Below, piece by piece: positions 22,470 to 34,478 of a stretch of 64,000 bases of DNA (the stretch's first letter is position 1; each line of letters starts with the position of its first letter). Source of the DNA: Guyanagaster necrorhizus (lineage: Eukaryota > Basidiomycota > Agaricomycetes > Agaricales > Physalacriaceae); NCBI RefSeq assembly GCF_019112545.1, contig NW_025064891.1, forward strand, positions 399,311-463,310, read 5' to 3'. The position numbers and the translations under genes are program-made. Below the pieces are notes generated by a model. The model was not told the origin of the DNA and searched no databases. It was given only the letters and a program-made list of their open reading frames with translations.

Positions 22470-23800
22470 ATGCTTTCTACTGCAAGAGCGAGTATACGTC
22501 GCCCCTTCACCATGAGTACCGTCGACGGATTCGTGGGGGCCATTGGTAATACCCCATTGGTTAGTACGGGCTCGATGCGTTCCGGCTTCTCACTCACTCA
22601 GCATGACCAGATCTACTTGAAAACACTCTCTGAGCGAACTGGCTCCAGTATCTTTGGCAAAGCCGAGTTCCAGAATCCCGGTGGTAGCGTCAAGGATCGT
22701 GCCGCACTAGGTGTAGTCCAAGATGCTGAGCGGCGGGGTCTGTAAGTATCGTGCTTGGTTCGAGGCGTATATACTTACCGATCTTCGCATCAAGGTTGAA
22801 GCCGGGCGGTACTGTTGTCGAAGGTACAGCAGGTAATACCGGTATTGGACTGGCCCATGTCTGTCGGGCGAGAGGCTACAGATGCGTGATTTTCATGCCG
22901 AACACACAGGTATATCCTTCTATGCAAATGATAATACAGTCATTCTTTCATCTCCAGTCTAGAGTCAGGAAAAGATTGACCTGTTACGAATGCTTGGAGC
23001 CGAGGTGTATCCTGTGCCTGCAGTAGCATACGACGATCCCAAGAACTATAACCACCAAGCCCGCGATTTTGCCAAAGATACTCCGAATGCTCTCTGGACA
23101 GACCAGTTCGATAATACTGCCAATGCCAACGCACATTACGTCTCTACTGGCCCCGAGATCTGGGAGCAGACTGGTGGTGACCTGGACGGATTCATTTGCT
23201 CGACGGGTACAGGCGGCACGTTAGCCGGCGTGGGCAAGTATCTCAAGGAAAAAAGTGGGGGAAAAACTCAAATCTGGCTGGCTGATCCTCCGGGGAGCGT
23301 CCTGACCAGCTATGTCAGCAGTGGAGGAAAGCTTACAGAAAGAACTGGAAGCTCCATCACTGAAGGTTGTTTGCCTTTCCCGTCATATCACTTCGTATCA
23401 CTGACTCAATGCTTAATGTATAGGCATCGGTCAAGGAAGGATTACTAACAACCTGGGGACCCTTGTGAATGAGCTATCAGGCGCCTTCACTGTACTAGAT
23501 ACGAAGAGCATCGCCATGCTTTACGATCTCTTGGATACTGAGGGTCTGTATCTTGGTGCCAGTTCTGCTTTGAACGTGGTTGCTGCCGTAGAGCTTGCAG
23601 AAAAGCTCGGCAAAGGTATTGATCGTCCTTTGTGCTCGAACGCATCTAATTTTTTTTTGCCAGGTTCAAAAGTCGTCACTATTCTCTGTGACGGAGCCTA
23701 TAGATATCAAAGTCGTCTTTTTTCAAAACAGTGGCTGGAAACGAAGGGATTGTCGGACTCGATACCTGAACATTTGAAGAAGTATGCAGTACTAGACTAG
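22470..23800 (+). CDS. Cysteine synthase (PLP-dependent, fold type II)
   Basis: This belongs to the cysteine synthase / cystathionine beta-synthase family. These enzymes make cysteine from O-acetylserine and sulfide using pyridoxal phosphate. After splicing the N-terminus reads [20 protein letters not shown]. The PLP lysine lies in [11 protein letters not shown], the phosphate-binding loop is [12 protein letters not shown], and the C-terminal glycine loop is [12 protein letters not shown]. The tail [19 protein letters not shown] is typical of the fungal second cysteine synthase (the fission yeast cys12 type). Upstream of MSTVDGF, an Arg/Ser-rich leader ([13 protein letters not shown]) could be a mitochondrial presequence. 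Starts at 22470 or 22512 are both possible. Five short introns are placed. Confidence 0.88.
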
Positions 23801-23891
23801 ATGTATCGTGTGAAAATCGATTACCTAATCATAATGGCAGCGTGCCTCGTTTCTTCGGCGCTAGCGTGCATCTTCCTTCTTTCTGTACTCT

Positions 23892-25714
23892 ATGGCCGCG
23901 CCCTCTGTGCCTTCGCCTGACTTTCCTACGGCGCAGGATAAAATTGATTCGCAGTCGTCAGATCCGTCGTCGTCGACCAAGGTAATGTCCCTCCAACTGG
24001 CCCCGCCCTCACGGTTTGCTCAGAGTCCGTGGCGTGTCGTGCAGGTCGACAGTCCATCTCATGGTGCCAATGGTATCACTGCTGTATCTGAGTCTGATGA
24101 TGCTGTAGTGTCACATCTCGCCGTTGCAGGCGACGAACAAGGGCAGGTTCCCTCGTCGACAGTGCAAAATCCGGCAGAACCGAAGGTCGTCTCTCCGAAT
24201 CATGTAGATGCTGCGACGACCGACGACAAAGAGCCTGAGAAGCCTGAGGATGGCTCGCTTTCGACGACTCTGACCGGCACTCATCCTCATGGTGCCACAT
24301 CGCGTCGTAAAGCGCAGGCGTCATCGACAACAGAGGGTCCTGTTTCTTCACCTTCCAATGGCGCGAAGGGTCCAAAAGTATCCAAAAGCAAACGGAGTTC
24401 TAAACCGTCCTTTTTCACTAGATTCATACGTAAAATTATTCCCTGCATCCCCAGCTCCCCTCATTCCGCGTCTGTCGACATTGATATCCCCTCGGTTCCC
24501 CTGCCCTCGTCACGAGAGAAGCCTGAAGCGAAGGCTCCCGAGCAGACCCTTACCGATGTCCCGTCGACGTTACCGCTACCTAAAGCCGATCCGCCAGCAG
24601 ACACTCAGGATACAAAGGAAGCGTCTACAGGCGATCTCCCGCCTCTGGATACCAGCCCTCCTCCACGAGTGCCTGATGGTGAGGTCATCTTACCCCCGAC
24701 ACCAACGACACATTTACTTCCCCAGTCGGAGACCGAGGGTATGACTTCTGGTGCTGTTGTCCCACCTGGAGCCACAGGTACAATAAACAAAAGGCATTCT
24801 GCCGTTCCGACTGCTGGAGGTGGTGATGGAGATGAATCCGAGGGTACCAGCTTTACGGAAGACGAAGACATGGACGATGTCAATAACGCCGATGAATTGG
24901 AGGATGAGGAGGAAAGGTTGATCATCAATGGTGGTGCCGGTATACCCATAGGTCCCGTAAGTTATTGGCCTTTTTTGCGTACGATGAATTTTTACTGGCT
25001 TTAGGATGGCGTTCCCAAACCTCTATTACCACCTATCGCACCACAACATGTCGGACGAAAGTGTCTTGTTCTGGATCTCGACGAAACACTTGTGCATAGC
25101 AGCTTCAAGGTAGGTCTCATACGTTTTGCACTCGCTCCGATGTTGACGTTTTGGTGTAGTCGATACAGCAAGCTGACTATGTTGTTCCTGTGGAGATCGA
25201 GTATCACTGGCACAACGTCTACGTGATCAAACGACCCGGAGTCGACAGTTTTTTGAAGAAAATGGGGGAGATATATGAAGTGGTAGTATTCACGGCGAGT
25301 TTGAGTAAAGTGAGTAATTGAATAGGGTGTAACCGCTGATTTCTGAACTCTCGTAGTATGCTGATCCGGTGTTGGACAAATTAGACATCAATCAGGTTGT
25401 AACGCATCGTCTTTTCAGAGAGAGCTGTTACAATCACAGAGGCAATTATGTCAAGGTAAGGTAATACCAAAATTTTCGATACACCACTTATGACCACTCT
25501 TTTTTAGGATCTGTCGCAACTAGGCCGACCAATAGCCGATACCATCATTCTCGACAATTCGCCCGCTTCATATATCTTTCATCCCAACAATGCCGTTCCA
25601 GTGTCATCGTGGTTCAATGACCCACACGACACAGAGCTTACCGATCTTGTGCCTTTCCTTGCCGATCTTGGTACAGTGGACGACGTGAGAGGCGTCCTGG
25701 ACGGTGCCCGCTAA
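23892..25714 (+). CDS. PSR1/NIF-type phosphatase, copy 1
   Basis: This is an HAD-family protein phosphatase of the NLI-interacting factor class, like yeast Psr1/Psr2 (plasma-membrane phosphatases in sodium stress signalling) and animal CTD small phosphatases. The first 330 residues are Pro/Ser-rich disorder with a conserved cationic patch [16 protein letters not shown] and a second motif [19 protein letters not shown]. The catalytic domain has [16 protein letters not shown] (DxDxT/V nucleophile motif), [45 protein letters not shown] and [20 protein letters not shown], ending [10 protein letters not shown] close paralogue with the same introns sits at 34479-36108. Start 23892 is the first ATG, about 90 bp after the previous stop. 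Confidence 0.87.
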
Positions 25715-26329
25715 AGTCTTGGGAACATGCCGATCAAGTGTCGCTTGTGATTCCTCTTCTCATTTTTCTCGCGGTTTCTTTGGTGCATTGTCATACTCCT
25801 TCATTATACCCCCGCAAGCAAATCCATAATCCATATCACCTTTTCCTACCACTGTTGCACCATCTGCTTTCAAACCGTTACCATGTTCAGAAACCATGTA
25901 ACGAATACACTGAGGCTCGTACACGCTCTTTTTGTTTTGATCTTTATTTTATTCTACATTACGCATCCACGGACTTGTGAGCCCATTAACGCCAATATCC
26001 AAAATTTTTCCTTTATTGCGAACGGCTGTATGCCTTGTTCAGTCGTGTCTTACCAGGTCATTTCATTGCTATCGCTCAGATGATCCATGCTGTATTGACG
26101 AACCTGGTATGAGAGCTATGATGACAGAAATACACACATTTTGGACGAAGTTTCGAGGAACTGAGTAATGGACTCACGCAGATGATACGGATACGATTTC
26201 ATTGCTATATAAACATCAAGGACCAAATGCCCTCCTTTGTCCACTCATAGCGAATGGAACTACTTTGATACACACAAGAGTCTTCGTCCCACACCCACCG
26301 TTCTAAATAACCACCGTGAAATCACCAGC
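25715..26329. other. Convergent spacer after PSR copy 1
   Basis: This 615-bp tail-to-tail interval between PSR copy 1 (+) and the membrane/coiled-coil gene (-) is T-rich on the plus strand. Its ORFs begin at non-ATG codons and look like 3' UTR. No gene is supported. Confidence 0.5.
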
Positions 26330-29300
26330 TCACACATCCGTCCGACCACCTCCATGACCTCCTTCATCCGACGTGAGTACTTTTTTATTCGCTGAAGGCT
26401 CCTCGTCATCCCATGGACTGAAGTTAGGCTTACGAATCCTGGGTAAAGATTGAAGCCACGTCGGGATTCTGTCGTGCACCGGGACAGTTAGTACATGGGC
26501 ATTTACATGCGACGGAGACGGAGGTATGCTACCAACATCGCTCAAATTTGGCAGACGTTCAAGACTAGTATTGGTAGAGCCCCCAAATGCGCGCTGAAGG
26601 ACCTCACGCTCTGCTGGCGAAGGAGCAAAAGCTCGCAGCAAGGTGCTACTGTCTGACGTGGGCGCCATAACATTAGCACCTAGGCCATGAGGATTCAATG
26701 CGTCGAAAGAGATCTGCGAGAAATGACCCTGTTTCTGTGAATCTGCTGATCCGGAAATACTAAACACCTTCGCATCAGGATTGAGACCTTTTGCAGCCTT
26801 CACTTTAGAAAACCAACGACGAGGAGCTGATGGTTTATCAGTGCCAGGGGCCGGATCAAATTCTTCAGACGACGGGTGAACCAAGGAGGGTGATGAGCTA
26901 TTCCGGTGAAACAATGATGCACGCTGCATGTCCATGGCGCTCTCAGAACGTAAAGAGTATCTTTCTCGCTCACGTGGAGTCAGCATGCGAACTTCGAACG
27001 GATCATAATCAGCGTCACTGGTGGAAACAGCATGTAAAGATGTCGGTGAGGAAGTTGTCATCGTCCCGTACTTGGGACTGTGCTCATCCGTATGTAACCG
27101 TTGGCGATGCCCGTGCACACCATTATTTCGCCAATGCCTGTCCAGGAAAACATCATTCTCTGACTGGAAAGACCGCGAAATACTGTCTGTATTGTCGAGT
27201 GCAAGGGAGGACATAAGGCCTGATGGGATTAGAGAAGATGACGTCGGAGAGACTGCCATAGAGGATTGAGATGGATGTGGATCAAATTCTGCGAATGGTG
27301 CAAATTTCCCGACGGGCTGCGATGTTTGAACAGCAAGAGATGGCAAATCACTCTCCATCCTAGTGTACGCATTGCCTCGCAAAGGAATCGGAACAGAAGT
27401 CAAAACATGGTCGCTAGGAGTTTCAATGATCAACTCAGAAGGTTCTGGAGAGTGCCCTGACGTCTGGTCGTCACGCAAAGAGTCACCTTGCGAAGATAAA
27501 GTAGCCGAATGTATGATGTCGAATGGTGAATCCTTGAGCGACCACGAGGAAGAAGGGGGGTCAATTACATGGAAACCATGATGAAGAGATCGAGTGAGCT
27601 GCTGAGATTGAAAGCGCTCTCGTAATGACTGTAGCCTTTCCTTCTGGATTGTGAGCCGCTTTTCCAATTCGCGAGCCCGAATGTTCAGTGCCACGACAAC
27701 ATTATCTGCGATCTTGACTTCTGTTCTCCTCTGCTCCAAGGAAACTTTGATGGTCTGCTCCGCTGGCGACTCAGTGTCCTTGCTATGTCGAACCGATGCT
27801 TCATCGTCAACCAGACACTTTTGTAAGTGTAGGATCTCAGAGTCAAGATGCTCTATACGCTGTTTAGTATCGTTACGAGCAGTGAACGCAGCTTTAAGAC
27901 GTTTTTCAGAGTCCCTTCGCATACTTTCAGCTTGCCTCTTGGAGTCGTCCAATGCTTTGGTCCTGGATTTCAGCTCTGCTCTCATGGAGTCCTCCTGTCG
28001 TTTTCGTTCCCGACAAGACTCCAATTCTCTTTGAAGAGTAGTATGTGACTGAGAGGCGCTGATCTTGCAATCACTGAGTTGATTGCGAAGGTCCAGAATG
28101 GATGATGTGGATGCAGTGACCTGGCGGAGAAGCTCTGCGACATGAGGAGATTGATCGAATACAGTTAACGGAGAGGTTGAAGGTAGCTGCGCGCCGGCAT
28201 TGACAGGGTCAATAGGGAATGATGGCAGTGACTGACTGGGGTGCTGAGTTATTACACTATGATCCATCAAAACCTGCGAAGACCGTGTCGCGTGCAGAGG
28301 CAGAGAAACTGATTTGGGAAGAGGTGGTGGTGTGGAACTGCGGATAGGTAGTGAGCTAGACCGTTGGGACGACTTATCGCGATTCCTTAGTCTCGGAGGA
28401 GAACCGCGCGATAATAAATGAGGAGGGAGATTCTTAGTGGTGAATGGAAGACCTGGTAGAGCTGTAATCACCTCAGACACTAGTAGCAAGAAACAAATAA
28501 ATTGCACTGACCACCATTGTACTCATGATGTCTCTCAGAAGTCTTCATGCCAAGTACGCCCGAACTCCAGCTTTCCTCATCACCTCCGGCAATCACATTA
28601 TGGTACCATTCATCCAGCACTCCGCCGCGCCACCACTTTCCAAAGGCCCCTAGGTACCACGAATCGGAGATGACCGATACTATGCTATCGGAACGTCGAT
28701 CGACTGGGTCACGATCCGACTTCGAGGTAGGAAGGATTACTGCAATGGTAAAGACACCACAGGTATGAAAAACATGCTTGGGTGTCCGAAGTGAAACTGA
28801 AGCACGGTTAGCGAAATGAAAAGGAGACCGGTTGTCAAAAGGGAGCGTGTGCGTGATGCTGTTCACACCACGTCGAACCGAAGATTTCGTCCCATGAGGA
28901 TCGTGATCGTCGTCGATGCTATCATCGAGTCGACTGAGGTGCTGCCGAAATGACTGTTCAGTCAGGAAGGTGCGAAAAGACGTTTCCGATGGGTTTGTCA
29001 GATAAGCTAGAACAATAGCAGATCAGTAATGCAGGTCGTGCAGCTTGAAAGGGGTGAAGAAAACACTTCAACTTGTCAAAAAACAAGGATGGAAGCATGC
29101 TCTGTGGCGCATTCAAGAGATACATGTCAGTACTCACCCAAAATCAGGAAAAAAATGTAAAACACGACTAGCCAAAACATGGACCTAATGTCACCCTTGC
29201 CCCAAAGGATGCCCACTGCATCCGCTAAGGGATTGCGAAGGGACATGAGACCCAAACTACCGAACGAGATACTCATGACAAGAAAGAATGAGTCCCTGCG

Positions 29301-29498
29301 ACGAGATTTCGAGATAAACCCGGTAGAACCGGCGGTGGTGGCGAGTGGGCTCTCCGGGTGAGCTTGGACGGACAGGTTTGTCAGTGGGCCGCGAGCGGCG
29401 ACCCGGTTAAGAAAGAGGATGCGTTGGGAACGTGTAGAACGATGTTGAGGACGTAGACAACAAGGGCGACGACAACGGAAGGCTTGGAACACGGCCAA
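26330..29498 (-). CDS. Uncharacterised membrane-anchored coiled-coil protein
   Basis: I do not recognise the family. Exon 1 (29498 to about 29140) starts MAVFQAFRCRRPC, is basic, and has two hydrophobic stretches (SFFLVMSISFGSLGLMSL and SMFWLVVFYIFFLILG), so the protein is probably membrane-anchored. Exon 2, after an acceptor near 29005, continues AYLTNPSETSFRTFLTEQSF with an Asp-rich patch, and then a conserved-looking block SDSWYLGAFGKWWRGGVLDE. The long last exon has Pro/Ser-rich sequence, then a coiled coil of about 200 residues (LRNQLSDCKISASQ ... ELEKRLTIQKERLQSL, near 27600-28100). After that come about 400 disordered residues with acidic and Ser motifs, ending GGHGGGRTDV. Total length is roughly 1,000 residues. 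Joins between exons keep frame with normal introns. The presence of a gene is well supported, but its role is unknown. Confidence 0.65.
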
Positions 29499-29879
29499 AA
29501 CCGAAAAGAAAATGTGACTTGTCGCAAATACACATTAGCTGACTAATCAGTCGACTAAACGGGAATTACTTCAATTTTGATCAAATTCTAGATGACTAAC
29601 TACTCAGCGTTCATCACTCTTCCCCGGTCCTCGAGCTTGCCGTTCTTGACGACTTGCTACACTAGAGCCTGCTAGAGCTCGTATTTTAATCATGATTGTT
29701 AATCACTGGCAGCACTTTTATCAAACCCACTCCCGAACATCCACACATTAATATTTAATACCACGCTTTCCTTTCTTCCATTGACAATGACAGCATCGCC
29801 GTAGGGGCAAGGTCTGTCACTTGACCAACAGTGGAGCACGAGGAGTACCGTCGAACAGTGTAAAGTACAAAGTCAAAGT
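29499..29879. other. Intergenic: promoter of the membrane/coiled-coil gene
   Basis: This 381-bp spacer between two minus-strand genes contains AT-rich stretches near 29680-29770 and no supported gene. Confidence 0.45.
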
Positions 29880-32800
29880 TCATTCCCGCAATACTGACTG
29901 ATATTTACCCGTATTAAGAATAATGTTCTTCATCCTGCTCCAAGAAACCACGTTCTGAAGACCCGTCTTGTCCAGAGCTACAGAGAAGCCAAGCAGTTTG
30001 GTGTGAGTGTGGGCACTGCCGGATCCGAACGCGCTAATACTCTGCGAAGCATTCCTTTTCCCCCGTTTCAACGGTCGATGGGGCTGATTATTACCCGATG
30101 GTCGTTTCATGCCCACGCTGCCTTCCATCTGATTATCGGCATCCTCACGGGGTAAGGTTTGTCGTGTTGTTGCGATGGTATCTTTCTTCCGGGTCCTCGA
30201 TATCTCATCAAGCGTTTCTCCGATGATCCTAGTTGTAGGCCGAGATTTTTGGGGGTTGCCGCGTTGCGGGGCGCCAAGGACTATTTTATCTTGTTGTCTT
30301 GTCGTGTCGTCGGGGCGGATATAGTTCGATCGTGATCCTAATGGTTCCGCTGATTCGTGAGCGACGGTCTGGCGCATGAAACTAGGAGCTGCCCACGCAG
30401 ATGGGCTATGATGAATGATGCTAGCCCGAGAGCAAGAAACCGATAGTGTTGGTTCCTCGAGATCGTCGAAACCTAACGAAACCCGTTTCTTTTCCCGTCT
30501 AGAACGTACAGCCATCTGTAACTGCGATTTCTGTAAAGAGCCAAAGAGGTCTGTCTGCGTCTGGAAGTCATCCGAATCCAACTTAATTCCGGTGTTCGGG
30601 CTCTCTGTGTCACTGCCGTCATGTTTTTGACCATTAGAACATTTCATAGAAGATTGCTTATCAGACTCCAAGTCCGATTCCGACGTTTCATCTGACAAAC
30701 CATCCACATCCATATCGTTCTGAGTATCCGGAGGATTGACGGAAAGAGAGCCGTTCTCAGTATTTTCTCTGGTGGAAGACCGTGTTCGATACAAATCATC
30801 GTCGTAATCATCTGCAGAAAACAGAGAATCGTGCTCATCGATATCCCCTGCATCTTGCTCAGATCTCGGGGGCAGATTCACAGCCTGTGTAACATCCGCA
30901 TGCTGTGAAACCCCAGAAGGAGCAAATGATTGAGAAAAGGGCTGCGGCAGTCGCAGAGATGGCTCAGAATGTGGCTTGACTTCGGCTGAGAACTGGGCGC
31001 TGACGTTAGGTTGCAGATCGTATGATAACTGCGAATGAAGTTCAGATTGTGATTGTGATAGTGATTGAGAAAATAAGGGGTGGAGCTGGGAGGGAGGACA
31101 CTCTTGGGATTGGGATTGAGAATGTACCCATGACTGAGACTGAAGTTGCGACTGTGAAAATGGCTGAGATGAAGTATCCGAATTAGGCGCTAAAATCTTG
31201 GGAGTACTCTGCGAATTGATTGGGAGATGATTTGGTTGGGCAGATGGAGGAACTTTGCGAACTCGATCAGCGGCTAACAGTCGACTAACAGAGCCATGTG
31301 ATGATCCGGGAGATGGAGAAGACAAGAAACCATCATGGCCTAGGGTGAATGAGGATGGAAGGTTGTGAGACTGAATATCAGTAAACGTCGTCGAATGCTT
31401 CGGGGAGAAGGCTGCCGATTGGGTGGCTGACTTTCTGGACAAAGGCATTTGCGACGGAGGACTGGACAGGTAAATGTGACTACGGTTCTCTGGGTTGACC
31501 ATTACATCTGACCGATCAAGACTGAGCAAGGGGGATTTCGATTTGACTATCCGATTGGGGACGACAGTTTTTTTCGGTCGTTGCGTACGGGTCGGCAAGG
31601 AAAGATGCAACGACGTGTCCCCAGGTTCGCTGCCACCAACGTCCAGTGAGTCTGCTATTTTTCTTGCGAACTTCGTCAGAATTGGCGCTGTCCCTGAGGA
31701 AGCTTTCGGACGCTGAGCAGATACAGTTGTTTTTACAACAGATTGGTTCTGAGATTTTCGTATCTGTTCGAAGGGCTTTGTCCGACTATTCCTTGGACTT
31801 GGAGACCAACTGTCCGTCAGGGGATGAAAAATCATTGAAGATTCTGAACCAGAAACATCCTGACGTTCTTTTGCTGGTTGGGAATTGAAGTCTGTACACG
31901 GGAAATGACATCAAACTTCATGTTATAGAAGACACGACTCACCACTCTGCCGTATTTCAGCGTTAACCGTGACTCTTCTGAGATGCTCGAGTTGGTTGTT
32001 CCTATCCAGGTGCTAAATTGCTCATCAGCCACAAATCTTATCAGAATGGAAAACACATGTACCCTACACCACCAACGGTCGTATTCGCGCATTATCTTTG
32101 TGACATCTTGGTGTTCAGACATCACCTCCCTAAGGCCGGCCCTCTCCTTACCATCGTTCAGGGTACCCTTCGATTCAGCCTTATTATGAAGCGTACATTC
32201 TCTGGGGGCGAAAACAAGACCATCCAGCTGGGCCTTGCTTTGTTTTTGAGAGATAGTGCTGGTGGAGGAGGTGCTGCTAATACGGTTATCAGCACAAGGA
32301 GTGTCTTGTAGCGGAACTATGCTGACCCACCGCCACCCGCCCGCCTCAGGACATTTATCCAATCATTTAAGTCTGGGCTGGTATCAAGCTCTGCCGGCTG
32401 ACCCAATGTATCTGTCAGAGACTTTTCTGCAACGGAGAATGTATCGCATTGAAGTGCAAGCTCTGCCTTGTCTGTCAGTCCTGTAGTGCTTCGCAAGGGT
32501 ATGCGCCGAAGAATCGGACGGAAGGACTTGATGGACAGGATTGCCTTTTCACACTGGTCAATTGGGTAACTGATATTATGCCGTCAGCGTTCTTGTTCTA
32601 AAGAAGTACCGCGTAGATACAGACCGCTGTCTGTATGATTCTATCGCCTTTGTAGTGAACACCACAGGAATTGTGAAAGCCTTGTCAGACACATCCGCCC
32701 ATATGAGCGACGAGACATTATCCATAGGCCTGGAGCCACGGAACTGCCACCAATAAGACTAAATAATTGGATTCAGGCGAAGGCGACGACGCACTGCAAG

Positions 32801-32914
32801 CAATTGCACTTTCTTGGGATTGGTGGCAGGCACTGTACTGAAGTAATTGACGCCAAGTCGTTGAGAAATGTCTTTTAAATAGTCGTGAATCCATGGAGTA
32901 AGATTAGTGGACAT
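29880..32914 (-). CDS. Probable TPP1/Tpz1-like telomere (shelterin) protein
   Basis: The N-terminus MSTNLTPWIHDYLKDISQRL resembles the start of the TPP1/ACD-Tpz1-Est3 OB fold, whose animal members begin RPWIRELIL. Splicing a 49-nt intron gives FRGSRPMDNVSSLIWADVSDK and AFTIPVVFTTKAIESYRQR, matching the OB pattern of a strand with 'vSDg' and then 'I-ava-ft'. Further short introns keep one frame through VTKIMREYDRWWCRHLDRNN into a large last exon. The central 31030-31210 region is rich in Ser-Gln pairs (FSQSLSQSQSELHSQ), an SQ-cluster. The C-terminal part has SRREKKRVSLGFDDL and LKRGKRNASQSISAFG. TPP1 proteins link POT1 to the telomere and recruit telomerase. The family call rests on weak N-terminal similarity. 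The gene could instead be an unrelated OB-fold or disordered nuclear protein. The 3' end may include one more small exon. Confidence 0.55.
31030..31210 (-). repeat. SQ-rich coding tract
   Basis: Within the TPP1-like gene, a stretch of about 60 residues holds many Ser-Gln dipeptides (for example FSQSQLQSQSWVHSQSQSQ). This is both low-complexity repeat sequence and a possible ATM/ATR kinase target cluster. Confidence 0.75.
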
Positions 32915-33557
32915 GGAGAGATGGAGTTTGGAGTTTGAGGCAAGACGCGCTGAGGCTACACGGTCACGGAAGTGGCTGACAAAGCCGCTGACACATAGAG
33001 CGCATGTCACCCAACAAATGTACTTAGCCTCGCGCCGTTCATTGCCGTCTTATCCAGCGACGATGTCGGCATTTACATGGTTGGTTCAAGAAATGACCTG
33101 AGATGAAAAGAAAAGTGCAACTTTTGATAAAGAAATAATATTTGCAAGGCTGGCGGGTACCGTCCAAGGCTGTTGGATCTAGTCGAGCATTTACATTTCA
33201 GTGGCAGTCGACGAGGCAAACTATCCGTGCAAGAGGATTAAATGTGAGAAGGTTACAGCGATTTTGCCACCGATCTAAGGTCTGTCGTCAAGATTGTCTA
33301 CCTGCTCATCGAACAGACCCTTCCCCGTGGATTTTGAGAAGAACGATGACAAAGCCTTGGGTTACATAACTAGCACTGGCATGATCGTTTCGTTTTGTTT
33401 TCAACCACGACGACGGATGGAATGCGACAAAACGTTCACGACCACTGGCGTCTACCGACCACAGTTATACGATTTGTACGACAACAGAACACAACACGAC
33501 TTTACGTAGACTTGGCTCGACAAGAATCGGGGTGCAAGTACAAGTACAATCGAATGG
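32915..33557. other. Intergenic: TPP1-like promoter / bZIP 3' flank
   Basis: This 643-bp spacer lies between two minus-strand genes. Several overlapping plus-strand ORFs exist but are short, lack domains and disagree in frame. No gene is supported. Confidence 0.45.
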
Positions 33558-34329
33558 CTACTCCTTCTGGTTGGACTCTACATTGGTATTCTCCGATGCC
33601 CCTTCCTTCTTGGTTTCTTCCGGCTGCTGAGCGACGGATGTAGAGGATAGCAGCTGAGCCTGGGAGAGGGCCGCACGAAGGGCGGCATTTTCGACCCTCA
33701 GTTGGTCAACCAATGCGCGGCATTCTTCCCAACGGCGATTCGCCTCGTCTGCTGAGGCCAAGGCAGCATCGAGAAGCTGTGAGCGAGACTCAAGGGCCTT
33801 GACATGCCTGGATCCAGGTAAGCAGGTGGTTCAACAAATGCATTAATTCCACATACTGGTCTCGCCGTTCCCTAAATGCGCGCTGAGCCTTTCTGTTCTG
33901 TTCTGCACGTTTGCTGGAGCTGAGGGGACGCTGGCCTGACGACGTAGGGCCGGATGGGTCAGGTTGGGAATTCGGGGGAGGCGGCGGCATTCCACCGGGC
34001 GAGTAGTCGGCATACTGGTACGGAGGCATAGCGCCTGGCGGAAGCTGATGCATGATGGTATGGGGAGGCGGGAGAACGTGTTGGAGCTGCTGGGGCTGGG
34101 GCTGGGGCTGGGGCTGAGTGACGGGCTGGGGCTGGGAAGAGTCTGGGGTCGTGGAAGAAGGTGACTTTCGTTTCCGTGGGTTACGGGATGGCGGTGTTAT
34201 AGCTGGCGGGTCGTCGCGCAGGCGCATAGTCTGGGAAAGAGCCTGCCCATTTGTCGACTGACCAGGCTGCTGACCAGTTCCCTGCACCGTGTTGGCAATG
34301 TTGCTCGACAGATTTGAAAAGTTCATCAT
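33558..34329 (-). CDS. bZIP transcription factor (Yap/Pap1 class)
   Basis: This encodes a nuclear DNA-binding protein with a basic leucine zipper. The basic region KRAEQNRKAQRAFRERRDQH has the QNRxAQxxFR pattern of the fungal AP-1-like (Yap/Pap1/KapC) class. The zipper continues VKALESRSQLLDAALASADE and VDQLRVENAALRAALSQAQL, with Leu or Val at heptad spacing. A single 50-nt intron interrupts the basic region just after RRDQ. The N-terminal half is disordered, with MRLRDDPPAITPPSRNPRKR, a Gln-Pro run and PPPPP. I see no cysteine-rich redox domain like that of Yap1, and the zipper is close to the C-terminus. It therefore looks more like KapC than the oxidative-stress regulator. The protein is about 240 residues. 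Confidence 0.88.
34090..34136 (-). repeat. Gln-Pro coding simple repeat in the bZIP gene
   Basis: GGGGCT-type hexamer units (plus strand) code a QPQPQP run in the disordered N-terminal half of the bZIP protein. Confidence 0.8.
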
Positions 34330-34478
34330 TCTTTATGAACCCTCGAGGACCGCAAAGTATTTGTAAGAGCCTGACAAAGCCTGACTAAGAGCTCCCCAAA
34401 TAGGTCAACGCTCTTGGACAACATGTACAAACGCGTCGCCCTTCACCCCGGCCTCCCCCTTCCCCAGTTCCTTCCACC

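Noticed and set aside
25738..25980. ORF that resembles a signal peptide plus His-rich peptide
   Set aside because: It begins at a non-ATG codon inside the 3' flank of PSR copy 1. There is no domain and no splice context.
33142..33643. Overlapping plus-strand ORFs in the bZIP / TPP1-like spacer
   Set aside because: Three short frames overlap without a shared splice pattern or domain. They are most likely noise in UTR and promoter sequence.
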